Below are positions 1 to 9,562 of a stretch of DNA of 64,000 bases, in pieces (the first letter of the stretch is position 1; the number at the start of each line of letters is the position of its first letter). The DNA is from Legionella bozemanae. Its GTDB lineage: Bacteria > Pseudomonadota > Gammaproteobacteria > Legionellales > Legionellaceae. A program made the translations under genes and the position numbers. Below the pieces are notes generated by a model, which made no database searches, was not told the DNA's origin, and saw only the letters and a program-made list of their open reading frames with translations. Location of the stretch: contig NZ_LBAW01000014.1 in NCBI RefSeq assembly GCF_001648595.1, positions 57,696-121,695 of the forward strand. Reading direction: 5' to 3'.

Positions 1-3000
1 TTCTAAACTTTTTCCGATTGCTTGTGCTTCATCAAAATCTTCATTAATAATAAGGATAGGTTGAGTTTGAGTACGACTCCATTCTTCAATGGCATTTTTT
101 CTTTCAGTAATTAAACGTTCATATTCATCGTTGGTTTGGATATCTTCAGTAGGATCAATCTTCATCATGGTTGGTGTTACAGGACATTTGATTTTGGCAA
201 ATGTCTCATGTATTGCTTTGATGGTTTGTTCGCGATTTAAAGTAAAAATCGGATCATGATCGATGCGTTTGTCTCCAGCATGAGGCGCTATACTGAGCGC
301 TTGAGTTCCCAGTGATGTATCTAAACTTTCCAGCTCCTGTTTATCTCCCGGGGTTGCTGAAATTCCAAGCAAACGCCCTAAGGTCTTTTGGAAAAATTTA
401 ATTAGTCCTTGCGCAGATTGGCTGGCAAGTACTGAAGGAACAGGATCAATAACAATATACTGGGCTTGATCTTTAGATTCAGCTTTTAGCCGGGCCTGTA
501 ACGCTTGTTGTACTTCTTCAGTGAAAATTGAACCTGCTTTAGGAGTACTGCGAATTAGAGGGACGCAGGCAATTTTTTTAGTAATTTCTTGACCTGCTTC
601 ATCCTTTTCCTTGATAGGTTGCATTATGAAATGCTTATTTTCAGAAAGAGTTGCGGCAATACAGCTGGCATGTATCCATTGTTTCAATTGTGTGTTACTT
701 GAAGCCATTAAATGATTTAGTTTTTCAATATCGCCGTTAAATTGCTCGTTAATTTGTTTGTTGAGAAACAATCGGAATTCCTCCAGATCCTCATCTTCAT
801 CCCACACCTTCCCGCGTGCTGGGTCATTATTACGGAATGCTGGTAAATTGATGAATTGGTAGGCTAGAGGATAAATCCATTGAGCAGGGTTGTCAGCATG
901 AGTGGATTCGGCTTCTGCAACTAATTTATAAAGTGTTAATTGATCTAAAAGTGCATCATCAGATTCATCTAAAACAATATGCACAGGACCATTCGTTGCA
1001 AGTAATTTTTCTTTTTTGGCTATTTTAGCAGCTAAATGGAAACTGGCCATATCTTCAACGGTGGAGCAGTTGATTCCATTAGGTTGAAATGCTTCAGTAG
1101 GGGTATTACCTTGAATGAGTGCAGATGGAATTCCCAAAAAATTAAAAAAAGGTTCACAATTGTTCTCATAATCCCGAGTCAACAAAGTTGAATTGGCGGT
1201 CCATTGAACAACAGTGCCGCCTTGCGCCCACTGCAGAACAGAAAGCATTGGCGTATTAAGACTTTTTCCTTCCCCAGTTTTGATACGCATTAATAAATTA
1301 GATGACGGATCTTCTAATGCAAGCAACAGGATGAGCATTTGTGTGGTATTCGGAAATAAACCTGTAGTTCGAAAGTAGATTTCTCTTAAATAAGCTAAAA
1401 GCTTCAGATGGGTTACTTCTCTTTGTTCAGGACTAGATTTTGAGCGCAGTTGTTGCAGCAATATGCTCGCATTTTCTTTTAAATCCTGACGTGAGGAGGT
1501 AGTTAGATTTTTTAAACCTGTAAAATCTCCAGGTTTTAATGGGTCAGTGTAACCCAATGTTTCAATAAAAGTTAATTGGCGTGCTAGTTTCATTTGCAAC
1601 GCATGAGGGAAATCTGTTTCATGCAATAAATCTCGCAAATTTTCTAAAGCATATTTTATCCGATCTGTTGCAAATTGCTGAGCTAAGTCCCTTTCTTCAC
1701 CATTTTTAGCAAAAGGATTTGTGTCAAAGCTTAAACAATAAGCATGAAGTTTTTCAGAGTCATGCGCGCGTAATGCAGTGTTAAGACTTTGTGCGTTGGG
1801 GTAGGGTGAGGTGGCAAATAACTTAAAGACCCGAGCGACATCATCCGCAGAGCGTCTTCCTAAACCTTTAGTGACTTCCAGCAAAGCGCGTAAATTTACC
1901 GTGGAGTCTTTTTTATTTTTAGCTAATCCAGTTAGAATTGCGGCAATTTTTATCCTGCTTTCAGGTTTGATTTGCTCTAATTGCTGAAGAATTTGAGGAT
2001 AGGTATTCAGATTTGAATGATCCTGAACGGCTTTATTGAGTAAGGCAATGCAAAGTTCAGTTTGTTCTGGATTGTGAGTTAAGAATGATTGAATATTTTG
2101 GATGACTTCTTGAATGTGCTCTGAATTTGTATCTGGTAATCCTAAAATTTGAATAATTTGTTTAATAATTAATGACTTGGTCTGTTGCAGTAGTTCCGAT
2201 TTTTTGAATTCATTTAATGCAGCAAGCGGGAAAGAAGTAGTACTTTTCAAATTATGAGCCATACTCATTTTGAAAAACATAATTTGCGTATCTAACTCAA
2301 GATCTGATAATTTAAAGAGTTCAGTTATACCCTTGACTGCTCGTTCAATCGCAGCATTATCTGCATGGGGTTGCTCCTCTAAAGCTTGGGTTGTCAGCTT
2401 TAAATAGAGATCCAGTCTGTCTGGGCTTTCTTTGATGAGCTGATTAACTAAAATTTGTTTTTGTTTGTAACTTAGACGAGCTAAATTTCCAGTGTTAAGT
2501 TGTTTGTAGATTTTATTGAATTGCTGAGGAAGCCGGTCATGAAGATCAATGAGCAAGTTGAGATAATTTGCAATCGATTCAATTTTGTCTTTATAGTTTT
2601 GGAGCGTTAGATCAGAAGGGGCGTTTTCATCCAGTACTGCAGCATCGTCAAGGACGCTTTTGTCAAACTCAGGATCCTGTGTATTTAGCTGTAATAATGT
2701 CTTTCTCAAAGCAGGCAATACTTTTTTCTGGACCAGTTCTTCTTTGAAAAAGAATGTTAAAGAATGCGTCTCATTAAAAGCTGCCATCCAGGAAAGACAG
2801 GTATTATAATCCAGGTCTTTAACAATGAGTTTATTCTGAGGATTCTCAAAGAAAGCCTTCATTGGAGAGGCAATTAAGTTATGGACAGGAGCTAAAAGGG
2901 CAGCTAAAGTTTTTCCTGTAGTTTGATCGGTTTCTTTTCTTTTCCCAGTGAGCAAAAAGCTTAAAATATATTCTCCTTTCGTTTCCCCGACGAGGCGATA

Positions 3001-5664
3001 CATTCCATTGAGCAATATAGGCTTTTTTTCCTCAAAAAAACGAAGTTTTTCAATGACTTGTGGAAATTGGGGATGAGGCTTCTGTAATAGAGTAACTAAT
3101 TCATCTACTGCATCAAAAAGCGGCATCAATTCTTGATCCAGTTGATCGCGCAATGCTTTTGGGACAATGATACTTTGCAGATGTCTTTGCAGTGTTTTTT
3201 TTAATGTTTTTATGTCAAAGATCGCGCTTCTTTTTTTAATCGCATCAACTAGAGCATCAACTATTAAATCATCAAGCTTGGAAATATCACCATTTCCAAG
3301 TACACAGCCCGGGAAAGGGTTCATTTCAATGATGAGTGCCTTTAACCAGGCTTCCTGTTTTTCTAAAGTTTTACATTCATCAGGAATAATTTCTACTCCA
3401 TTTGCGAGCCTATCCAATAGCCCTTGGATTTGTTCTATTTTAGGTAATGTTTGTGATTTTGAGAGATTGATTTGGCTTAAAGTACTTAATACGACGTGCA
3501 GAAAAACTTCGCCTTTTTTATTTTGTACGTTTTGAATTGCTAATAATAAATTATCAATATTCTCTTGAGTTACATTGGGTTCATTAAGTTTTGCGAGTAA
3601 TTTGATAACTTCTGGAGTTAAGGCTCGGCGATTTTTTTCTAGTATCGCTGCAAAAGATGCAATAACCGACAGAGAAAACTGGTTTACTTCAGGAGCAGGA
3701 TCTGTTTTTTGAATACGTTCTTGCAGTGTATTGAGTAGTTCAAATCCTTCATTTTCCATACATGAAACAAGTGGAGCAATGAAATCTTCTTTAAATTTTT
3801 TATCGGGAAATGCAGTTTTGAACTCAATACATTGATTCATTAATGCATTGAGTTGTGCAAATGAAGGGTTGGGCTTGAATTTAAAGCCTCGTGAAAATGC
3901 TTGCAGTAAATCACTTCGATCATTGGGATCCAACTTTTGCAGTGAATGAATGCAGCTTTTTAAAGTTTCTTTCCATTGTGCGGAACTTAGAACAGCCTTA
4001 TCTGTAAAAGCACACGTTAAAATAAACGTGAGTTGATTTTTTTGAACTGTGGACCAAGAAACGAGTTTCTCTATTTCAAGAAGCTGCTCCTGGATGTCGG
4101 GCAATCTGATCTCAGCCTTCCAATGCCGTCCCATGTATCGAAATAACCAGGGCTTAAGCTCAAGGTGTTCGTCGTTGATTTGTGGATAAATGAGCTCCGG
4201 ATCGGTAATGGTGTCTTCAGGATTTTCAATTTTCATACATGAAGCAACTTGCTTAAATTGCTCTGAAGCAGGTTTTTGCACCATGGCATAATGAACGCCG
4301 GTTGCCCCCCAATTGAGTTCCGTCAAAGAAAGGCACTGTTCTTGTGGGTTTTTAGCATGCTCTATAACATCCACCACCCGATTTAAGGTAATAAGCAAAT
4401 GTCCTTGATGGTTAATCGGACACGGATTGGGTAAAGTCAGATTTTTTTCTGCAATTCGAGGAAGAAAAACTTGCGTATAGGCATCAAAAAAAGTATTAAA
4501 ATCAAAGCTGTTTTTGTCATATTTAAGATGGTTAGCAACCAGTTTGTTCCACCATTCTCTTTGTTCTGCTGGAAGTTGGATTAATTTTTGAAGATTTTTA
4601 ATTCCGCGAGTGCTCAATAATGAATTTTGTACTTCAGGGTTTTTGAGAAACTCAAGATTAATTTTTTTATTCAAACAGGCATGAAACAGCCTCACTAATA
4701 AAACAGTATGTGATTCACCTCCAAGTAGATATTGTTTGCAAAGCAATGGAATAATGAATTCGTCATGCTGTTGTGTCGAGAAAGCCGGTTCTGTTGCTCG
4801 GTACAATTGAAGTAAGAACGTTTTAACATCGTTTTCATGTGCGCGTAACAAGCTGAACAATATATTTTTTTGATCGGATGAGTACTTAGTTTCCAATAGG
4901 AGGGAAAGCGTTTGTCGAGAGAGATTAGGAAGTATCGTTGTTGCTTCTTCAAGCGAAGGTAATGTTAAGGATTCTAATTTTTTGAGTATTGGGGCCAACG
5001 CAGAAGGGAGCCTTTTAGGTGCATCAGTATAACAAAGCGCTTTTTTATCTTTGTTAATATAGAATCCTTTAGGAAGATTACTGGGGATAATACCATCATT
5101 AAAGGCATAACCATGTTCTTTTATGATGGGGATGGCTGATTTTTGTAGATTTTCAATGCCTAATGCCCTGAGTTGTTTGAGCAATTCAGGAAGATCAGGT
5201 AATTCAATAGGAACCAGATTGAGATCAGGGCTTCCTATAAGTTCACTCTGTTCAAGATGAATGCTTTTTTGAACGCTTGGTGGTTTAGGTAAAAGAATAC
5301 TTCTTTGAATTTGAATGCGTGCACGAACAGCAGGTGACTTAGAATTCAGCACATACTTTAATGGGTTAATTTTCGGTGTGTTGGAAGTACTTTTAAGTAG
5401 GGTTTCTGCTGTCTTATCTAATACGGTCCGACGTGCAAGTAACGCGAGTCGATTTGATGTCTGCTGGCTTTCTGGAATTTTAAAAATAAAGAGACGTTTA
5501 CGATTGTCGTTAATAAAGTGTAATAGGCTATCAATATCTTTTTCAGAGAACTGTTGTGGATCAAGTTCAATTTCTAAGGGCGTGTAGTTTATTTCAGTTT
5601 CGTATGTAGTAATTAGATTTTCTAGTAAGGATTGAAGGTATTTATTTTGTGAGTATTGGGGCAC
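1..5664 (-). CDS. Giant protein with C-terminal SecA-like ATPase core (3' end outside window)
   Basis: An open frame runs from a GTG at 5664 off the left edge, giving 1888 residues without a stop. The start is supported by AGGAG seven bases upstream. The first ~1400 residues are rich in Leu, Lys and Gln, probably helical, with no signal peptide or membrane segment; I do not recognise them. From ~1430 the protein follows SecA: Walker A KTGEGKS (to ~1468), a stretch like SecA's TVNDYLAQRDAENN segment, a DE-box LDESDDALLDQ (~1566), SATPG (~1767), then PTMMKIDP and a QPILIINEDFDEA stretch matching the start of SecA NBD2. Motif spacing (~100 and ~200 residues) matches SecA. It is not housekeeping SecA, given its size and N-terminus. 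A Dot/Icm effector role is inference only. Confidence 0.8.
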   Translation of the reverse strand, partial: MPQYSQNKYLQSLLENLITTYETEINYTPLEIELDPQQFSEKDIDSLLHFINDNRKRLFIFKIPESQQTSNRLALLARRTVLDKTAETLLKSTSNTPKINPLKYVLNSKSPAVRARIQIQRSILLPKPPSVQKSIHLEQSELIGSPDLNLVPIELPDLPELLKQLRALGIENLQKSAIPIIKEHGYAFNDGIIPSNLPKGFYINKDKKALCYTDAPKRLPSALAPILKKLESLTLPSLEEATTILPNLSRQTLSLLLETKYSSDQKNILFSLLRAHENDVKTFLLQLYRATEPAFSTQQHDEFIIPLLCKQYLLGGESHTVLLVRLFHACLNKKINLEFLKNPEVQNSLLSTRGIKNLQKLIQLPAEQREWWNKLVANHLKYDKNSFDFNTFFDAYTQVFLPRIAEKNLTLPNPCPINHQGHLLITLNRVVDVIEHAKNPQEQCLSLTELNWGATGVHYAMVQKPASEQFKQVASCMKIENPEDTITDPELIYPQINDEHLELKPWLFRYMGRHWKAEIRLPDIQEQLLEIEKLVSWSTVQKNQLTFILTCAFTDKAVLSSAQWKETLKSCIHSLQKLDPNDRSDLLQAFSRGFKFKPNPSFAQLNALMNQCIEFKTAFPDKKFKEDFIAPLVSCMENEGFELLNTLQERIQKTDPAPEVNQFSLSVIASFAAILEKNRRALTPEVIKLLAKLNEPNVTQENIDNLLLAIQNVQNKKGEVFLHVVLSTLSQINLSKSQTLPKIEQIQGLLDRLANGVEIIPDECKTLEKQEAWLKALIIEMNPFPGCVLGNGDISKLDDLIVDALVDAIKKRSAIFDIKTLKKTLQRHLQSIIVPKALRDQLDQELMPLFDAVDELVTLLQKPHPQFPQVIEKLRFFEEKKPILLNGMYRLVGETKGEYILSFLLTGKRKETDQTTGKTLAALLAPVHNLIASPMKAFFENPQNKLIVKDLDYNTCLSWMAAFNETHSLTFFFKEELVQKKVLPALRKTLLQLNTQDPEFDKSVLDDAAVLDENAPSDLTLQNYKDKIESIANYLNLLIDLHDRLPQQFNKIYKQLNTGNLARLSYKQKQILVNQLIKESPDRLDLYLKLTTQALEEQPHADNAAIERAVKGITELFKLSDLELDTQIMFFKMSMAHNLKSTTSFPLAALNEFKKSELLQQTKSLIIKQIIQILGLPDTNSEHIQEVIQNIQSFLTHNPEQTELCIALLNKAVQDHSNLNTYPQILQQLEQIKPESRIKIAAILTGLAKNKKDSTVNLRALLEVTKGLGRRSADDVARVFKLFATSPYPNAQSLNTALRAHDSEKLHAYCLSFDTNPFAKNGEERDLAQQFATDRIKYALENLRDLLHETDFPHALQMKLARQLTFIETLGYTDPLKPGDFTGLKNLTTSSRQDLKENASILLQQLRSKSSPEQREVTHLKLLAYLREIYFRTTGLFPNTTQMLILLLALEDPSSNLLMRIKTGEGKSLNTPMLSVLQWAQGGTVVQWTANSTLLTRDYENNCEPFFNFLGIPSALIQGNTPTEAFQPNGINCSTVEDMASFHLAAKIAKKEKLLATNGPVHIVLDESDDALLDQLTLYKLVAEAESTHADNPAQWIYPLAYQFINLPAFRNNDPARGKVWDEDEDLEEFRLFLNKQINEQFNGDIEKLNHLMASSNTQLKQWIHASCIAATLSENKHFIMQPIKEKDEAGQEITKKIACVPLIRSTPKAGSIFTEEVQQALQARLKAESKDQAQYIVIDPVPSVLASQSAQGLIKFFQKTLGRLLGISATPGDKQELESLDTSLGTQALSIAPHAGDKRIDHDPIFTLNREQTIKAIHETFAKIKCPVTPTMMKIDPTEDIQTNDEYERLITERKNAIEEWSRTQTQPILIINEDFDEAQAIGKSLE

Positions 5665-6041
5665 AGCAAAACTCCTAGAATCAAAAGAAATCAAGATAAT
5701 ACATCGTAATTCTTAACAGGAGATTAAGCGTCAAAAATGCAATGAATGTATTCTTAATTTCGCTAATGGTGAACCGTATTATAATGAAAAAAAAAGAATA
5801 TATACAATGCGATATGTAAATAAATTATTCATATAATGAGCATTTTTTAAAGACTTTATTGCCTCAGTAATTTCTTTTTTATTTTTTCTTTGAAATAGCA
5901 CCGGCATTGATTTTTTATAAAAGAGATGGTTTAAAAACTTATTTCTCAGTATTTTTTCATTATGAGATAAACTTCTTTAGGAAAAGTGTAAAATTTACTT
6001 GACAGATCCTGGGTGGCTCATTAAACTGCGAACCTAATTTT
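5665..6041. other. Long intergenic region, AT-rich
   Basis: This spacer lies between the divergent giant SecA-like gene and the tRNA block. It is very AT-rich with poly-A and poly-T runs. No open frame of coding character is visible. It must hold the minus-strand promoter of the SecA-like gene, which I could not place with confidence, and the plus-strand tRNA promoter annotated separately at 5999-6027. Confidence 0.6.
5999..6027 (+). promoter_or_regulatory. Sigma-70 promoter of the tRNA-Ala/Glu/Glu block
   Basis: A perfect -35 box TTGACA (5999-6004) is followed by a 17-base spacer and a -10-like TAAACT (6022-6027). The predicted start is about 6033-6035, just upstream of the tRNA-Ala gene at 6042. 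The placement and spacing make this a strong promoter for the stable RNA block. Confidence 0.75.
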
Positions 6042-6114
<73 letters not shown>

Positions 6115-6117
<3 letters not shown>

Positions 6118-6139
6118 TCAACATCTTTGATGTTGATGG
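6115..6139 (+). other. 11-bp perfect hairpin starting in the tRNA-Ala CCA end
   Basis: CCATCAACATC is followed by TTT and then its exact complement GATGTTGATGG. The left arm begins in the CCA terminus of tRNA-Ala. No T-tract follows, so it is more likely a processing signal between co-transcribed tRNAs than a terminator. Confidence 0.5.
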
Positions 6140-6152
6140 GAAAACGTTCAAG

Positions 6153-6228
6153 GTCCCCATCGTCTAGCGGCCTAGGACACTGCCCTTTCACGGCGGTAAC
6201 AGGGGTTCGAACCCCCTTGGGGACGCCA
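6153..6228 (+). tRNA. tRNA-Glu (TTC), copy 1
   Basis: The acceptor GTCCCCA pairs with TGGGGAC, and CCA is encoded. The anticodon loop CTTTCAC gives TTC. The sequence is identical to the copy starting at 6281. Confidence 0.95.
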
Positions 6229-6280
6229 TTGTTGGTGTTTGTAGTTTGTAGTATAATGTTGTAAGTTGTTAAAGATCCAG

Positions 6281-6356
6281 GTCCCCATCGTCTAGCGGCC
6301 TAGGACACTGCCCTTTCACGGCGGTAACAGGGGTTCGAACCCCCTTGGGGACGCCA
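6281..6356 (+). tRNA. tRNA-Glu (TTC), copy 2
   Basis: This is an exact repeat of the 76-base tRNA-Glu gene at 6153-6228, separated from it by a 52-base AT-rich spacer. The CCA end is encoded. A recent tandem duplication kept identical by gene conversion is likely. Confidence 0.95.
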
Positions 6357-6508
6357 CTTCAGATTTGATTGTTTTTATCGATAGCAACATTTAAACCAAT
6401 ACCTAAGACGTTCAGCATAATCACTAAATTTCTGTTATAGCTCAAATGATTTGAATTCGAATGCATTCTGCATATTTCGGGTTATTCGATTTCTCATTAT
6501 CCATTTGT

Positions 6509-6540
6509 AAAAAAAGTAACTTACACTATATAAGTTACCT
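6509..6540 (-). terminator. Intrinsic terminator of the dGTPase-like gene
   Basis: Read on the minus strand, a GTAACTT/AAGTTAC stem with a nine-base loop is followed at once by a run of T residues (the A-run before 6516 on the plus strand). It lies just past the stop of the minus-strand gene ending at 6573. Confidence 0.7.
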
Positions 6541-6572
6541 TGTATCCTCTTTTTTGATTGTCTGATGAATCC

Positions 6573-7898
6573 TTAAAGTCTTTCAAAAATTGTTCTTGTA
6601 TTAAATCCAAACAGTCGCTCATGCATTCTATAGGCATATTCATCCGTCATATTGGCCAAATAATCACATACAATTCGATAGGCTGAGGTTTCATCATCAG
6701 CTTGTTTAAACAAAACTCTATTTTTGTTATCTAATAAACTACCTGGATTTGAACTAATAGCATCGAAGAGTCTTAGTACAACCGTTTGACCTCCATATTC
6801 AAAAGTACGTGCTTCCTGGGAATCAATAACGTTATCATAGATGCATTGCTTTAAATAGTTCAGAAGGGCATCTGCCTCAGGAGTGAGTGCCAGATTGTAT
6901 TTAAGCAAATTATTTTCAAATTTTTCGTTGGTTATTATGATTTGTGTCGAAGTAATAAAATAATTAACCATTTCCCCTATAGTTTGTTTTCTTGAATAAA
7001 GATCTGGAGAAAATAACGAATCTATTAACTGATTTTGTCGATCAGCCAATAAGGTGTTGTTTAATAATTCTCTAAACTTAGATGTATCTAGATGAGAGGG
7101 ATTGATAAGACGTAAATGAATAGCGTCTTCAAGATCATGAACACCATAAGCAATATCATCCGCAATATCCATAATGGAGCAATCAAAACTATGATAGGCT
7201 GATTTTCCTGATTTAGTATTATGCGGCATTTGTGACAGCGATTGAAATAATTCTTTGTCACTATTGGAAAAGGGCGATAGCAACCAATCAATCTCGGGCT
7301 GTTCGCAATCAAAATAAGCTTTAGGTGGTAACCAGTCATTAATTTTGATGGTTTTATGAATGGACTCATGAACTGGAGGTTTTTGGGGTGCCACAACAGC
7401 AGAACGTTTCACCGGATATTTTAAAATACCGAGTAACGCACGCCGAGTTAAATCAAGACCGTAGGTTCCATAACTGCTTTCTACTTTGGTCAGCAATCGC
7501 AGAGTTTGTCCATTGGCTTCAAACCCTCCATAATCGCGCATCATATAATTTAGAGCGACCTCGCCACCGTGGCCAAAAGGGGGATGGCCAATATCGTGCA
7601 GTAAACAAATAACAGAAATTAGATCATCATTAGGTAATAGACCAGCAAGTCCAATATGTTTTTCTTGGCTCATTAGAAGATTGTGTACGATGCTGCGGCC
7701 TATTGAGTCAACTTCCAGGGAGTGTGTGAGGCGAGTGCGATGAAAATCTCCTTCATCAGTCCCTAAAATTTGTGTTTTTCTTTGTAGTCGCCTGAATGCT
7801 GGACAGTGAATTACTCGTGTTCGGTCTCGTTCATAAGGGTCTCGATGATCCTGATTTCCTCTTTGATTTGTTTGTCCAGAGCGTCGATGTGTCCACAT
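6573..7898 (-). CDS. dgt: dGTP triphosphohydrolase-like HD-domain protein
   Basis: The protein resembles deoxyguanosinetriphosphate triphosphohydrolases, which cleave dGTP to deoxyguanosine and triphosphate in the cytosol. Near the N-terminus it has the family signature RDPYERDRTRVIHCPAFRRL, then TRLTHSLEV supplying the first metal-binding His, and the HD box LLHDIGHPPFGHGGE. I chose the ATG at 7898, which begins MWTHRRSGQ and gives 441 residues. The frame stays open to a TTG at 8006, but the added stretch does not look like the family. No strong ribosome-binding site decides the matter. It is transcribed divergently from the SPOR lipoprotein gene and ends at a clear terminator. Whether it acts on dGTP or on other dNTPs cannot be read from sequence. 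Confidence 0.85.
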   Translation of the reverse strand: MWTHRRSGQTNQRGNQDHRDPYERDRTRVIHCPAFRRLQRKTQILGTDEGDFHRTRLTHSLEVDSIGRSIVHNLLMSQEKHIGLAGLLPNDDLISVICLLHDIGHPPFGHGGEVALNYMMRDYGGFEANGQTLRLLTKVESSYGTYGLDLTRRALLGILKYPVKRSAVVAPQKPPVHESIHKTIKINDWLPPKAYFDCEQPEIDWLLSPFSNSDKELFQSLSQMPHNTKSGKSAYHSFDCSIMDIADDIAYGVHDLEDAIHLRLINPSHLDTSKFRELLNNTLLADRQNQLIDSLFSPDLYSRKQTIGEMVNYFITSTQIIITNEKFENNLLKYNLALTPEADALLNYLKQCIYDNVIDSQEARTFEYGGQTVVLRLFDAISSNPGSLLDNKNRVLFKQADDETSAYRIVCDYLANMTDEYAYRMHERLFGFNTRTIFERL

Positions 7899-8032
7899 AA
7901 GTTTTGCAATATAAAATAAAAAACAATTACTGTAAGGCATAATTTGTTCGTTAACAACACAATTTCCTAAAGTTTTTCTTAAATTTGTAGATATAGGAAT
8001 AAACAAGAAGAATTATAAATAGAGGAATGACA

Positions 8033-8548
8033 ATGAATAAGAACATAAATTTGGCACTCATAGCAATTTGTGCTTTCACAATGTCTTCTTGTACTAAAGA
8101 AAGTAACTATATGACGTATCCAGCGTATTCATATACTGATATCACAGAACCTTATGCTATTAATAGTTACAATATGGTTAATTACGACTATAGATACCAA
8201 CAAAAACAGGAAGTTAAGGTTCCTAATTCATACTATGTTGGCGAATTGCATTCTCCAACTACTTTTAAGGATAGAGATCAGAATTGGGTAAATAGTCAAA
8301 ATCCACAAGGTTATACTATTGAATTGGTAGAAGGGGATAAGGCATCTCGAGTAGCGCAAGTTCTTTATAAAGCGCCAAAAAATGATCGAATAGCGCAGGT
8401 AAAATATGATCGGGATGGTAAAACGCGTTATAAGGGGGTATATGGAACCTACAGCACAGCAGAAGAAGCACAAAAGGCATTAAACGCATTACCGCCCGAA
8501 ATTAAAAGCAGTGCTTCAGTGATTAACTGGAGCAGTGTGCAACAATAG
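8033..8548 (+). CDS. SPOR-domain lipoprotein
   Basis: The 171-residue protein has an N-terminal lipoprotein signal (MNKNINLALIAICAF, then lipobox MSSC). A Tyr/Asn-rich linker covers residues ~25-85. A C-terminal SPOR-like module starts with YTIELVEGDKASRVAQVL and includes KGVYGTYSTAEEAQKAL. SPOR modules bind denuded septal peptidoglycan, so the protein probably sits in the periplasm, anchored to a membrane by its lipid. I prefer the ATG at 8033 because AGAGG lies seven bases upstream. The ATG at 8027 would be too close. It stands alone. The SPOR assignment rests on pattern recognition, not on a profile search. Confidence 0.75.
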   Translation: MNKNINLALIAICAFTMSSCTKESNYMTYPAYSYTDITEPYAINSYNMVNYDYRYQQKQEVKVPNSYYVGELHSPTTFKDRDQNWVNSQNPQGYTIELVEGDKASRVAQVLYKAPKNDRIAQVKYDRDGKTRYKGVYGTYSTAEEAQKALNALPPEIKSSASVINWSSVQQ

Positions 8549-8601
8549 AGCGCAATGAGTTCCCGCGTTTAGACAAAACCGAACCCCGGGAACTTATGGC
8601 A

Positions 8602-8976
8602 TTAAGGTGTTACTACAATCTTGCCGATTTGCTCATTTGATTCCATATATTTATAGGCCTCTACTATTTGCCCCAAGGAGAAAGTTCTAGCAATTTGAGG
8701 TTCAAATAAATCATTCTGCAAATGCTCAACAATATATTTTTCAGCTTTTGCGCGAACATCAGGCTGAGTAGAAATTTCAAAAAGCGTATAGCCACGTACT
8801 GAAATTCCTTTTTTTAAAGCAGTAAAAAGAGGGAGCGGTGTGATTGGTTCCATAGATAAATTCCCGTAAACAAAAAGTATCCCGCCTGGAGTAAGCGTTT
8901 CTGCAAGAGCCTCAATGCCCTTACTGGCAATTGGATCGAAAACAATATTTACTCCCTTGGTTATTTCATTGACTCC
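8602..8976 (-). pseudogene. Remnant of a zinc-type alcohol dehydrogenase / quinone oxidoreductase
   Basis: The frame has no start and follows directly on a TAA at 8977-8979. It reads ITKGVNIVFDPIASKGIEAL, then LTPGGILFVYGNLS, and ends EQIGKIVVTP, the standard C-terminal part of MDR-family NADPH:quinone reductases. The catalytic and first Rossmann regions are missing, so about two thirds of a normal ~330-residue gene is lost. An internal ATG at 8853 would leave 83 residues that are unlikely to work. I infer a 5' deletion. Confidence 0.75.
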
Positions 8977-9076
8977 TTAATACTTCTGGACTTCCAGTTT
9001 AATGAAAACGAACGATTTTAACCGATGAATGTGACATGAAACTTCCTTATTTTTTATGAAATCCTTAATTGCGAGA

Positions 9077-9562
9077 CTACGTTGTTTTAGAGGCTGAGCT
9101 AATTAGAATCATTAATCGAGTTATACCTGGAGTTTTCGAGCGATCCGCCTCAAATTGTTTTACCGTAATCGCATAGTGTTGATTTATCCTTTCCAGCCAA
9201 GCAATAAATAGGTTAAAAGCAACAGCATCAAAAGTAAGCTGAATATCCCCTGAGCCAGTTTGTTGTAACTGATAGGGAAATTTTAGAGTTGGATCATCTT
9301 TTAGCTGCGTTGCCAGCGTTGTTAAAAGTTGGCTATTATCAACAGCTTTCTTTTTTGTTTGCTTCACATGATTTTGTTGTCTTATTTTTTGCATCCAATT
9401 CAGCGTAGCCGTTTTCTCTGCTAACTGAGTTGATTTTTGGGTGACTCGTTGGCTCAATGGGCTATACAAAAATAAATAATAAACATAAAGGAAAAGACAC
9501 AGTGCAGTGCCAATCAACATCCACTTTTCTCTTTCATTTAGTGTGCTTAAATAGGCTTTCAC
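9077..9562 (-). CDS. lspM: Type II secretion system protein M (LspM)
   Basis: This 161-residue GspM-family protein has a short cytoplasmic N-terminus (MKAYLSTLNEREKWMLIG), one membrane helix at ~16-34 and a periplasmic domain. GspM forms the inner-membrane assembly platform of the type II secretion system with GspL, GspF and GspE. The gene overlaps lspL by four bases (ATGA), so the two are translationally coupled. In L. pneumophila the lsp genes are scattered and lspLM forms its own locus, which matches this arrangement. Confidence 0.88.
   Translation of the reverse strand: MKAYLSTLNEREKWMLIGTALCLFLYVYYLFLYSPLSQRVTQKSTQLAEKTATLNWMQKIRQQNHVKQTKKKAVDNSQLLTTLATQLKDDPTLKFPYQLQQTGSGDIQLTFDAVAFNLFIAWLERINQHYAITVKQFEADRSKTPGITRLMILISSASKTT

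Noticed and set aside
3167..3535. Plus-strand open frames within 1-5664 (for example 3167-3535 and 5315-5587)
   Set aside because: They lie antisense to one continuous 1888-codon frame with SecA motifs and show no family resemblance; they are shadows.
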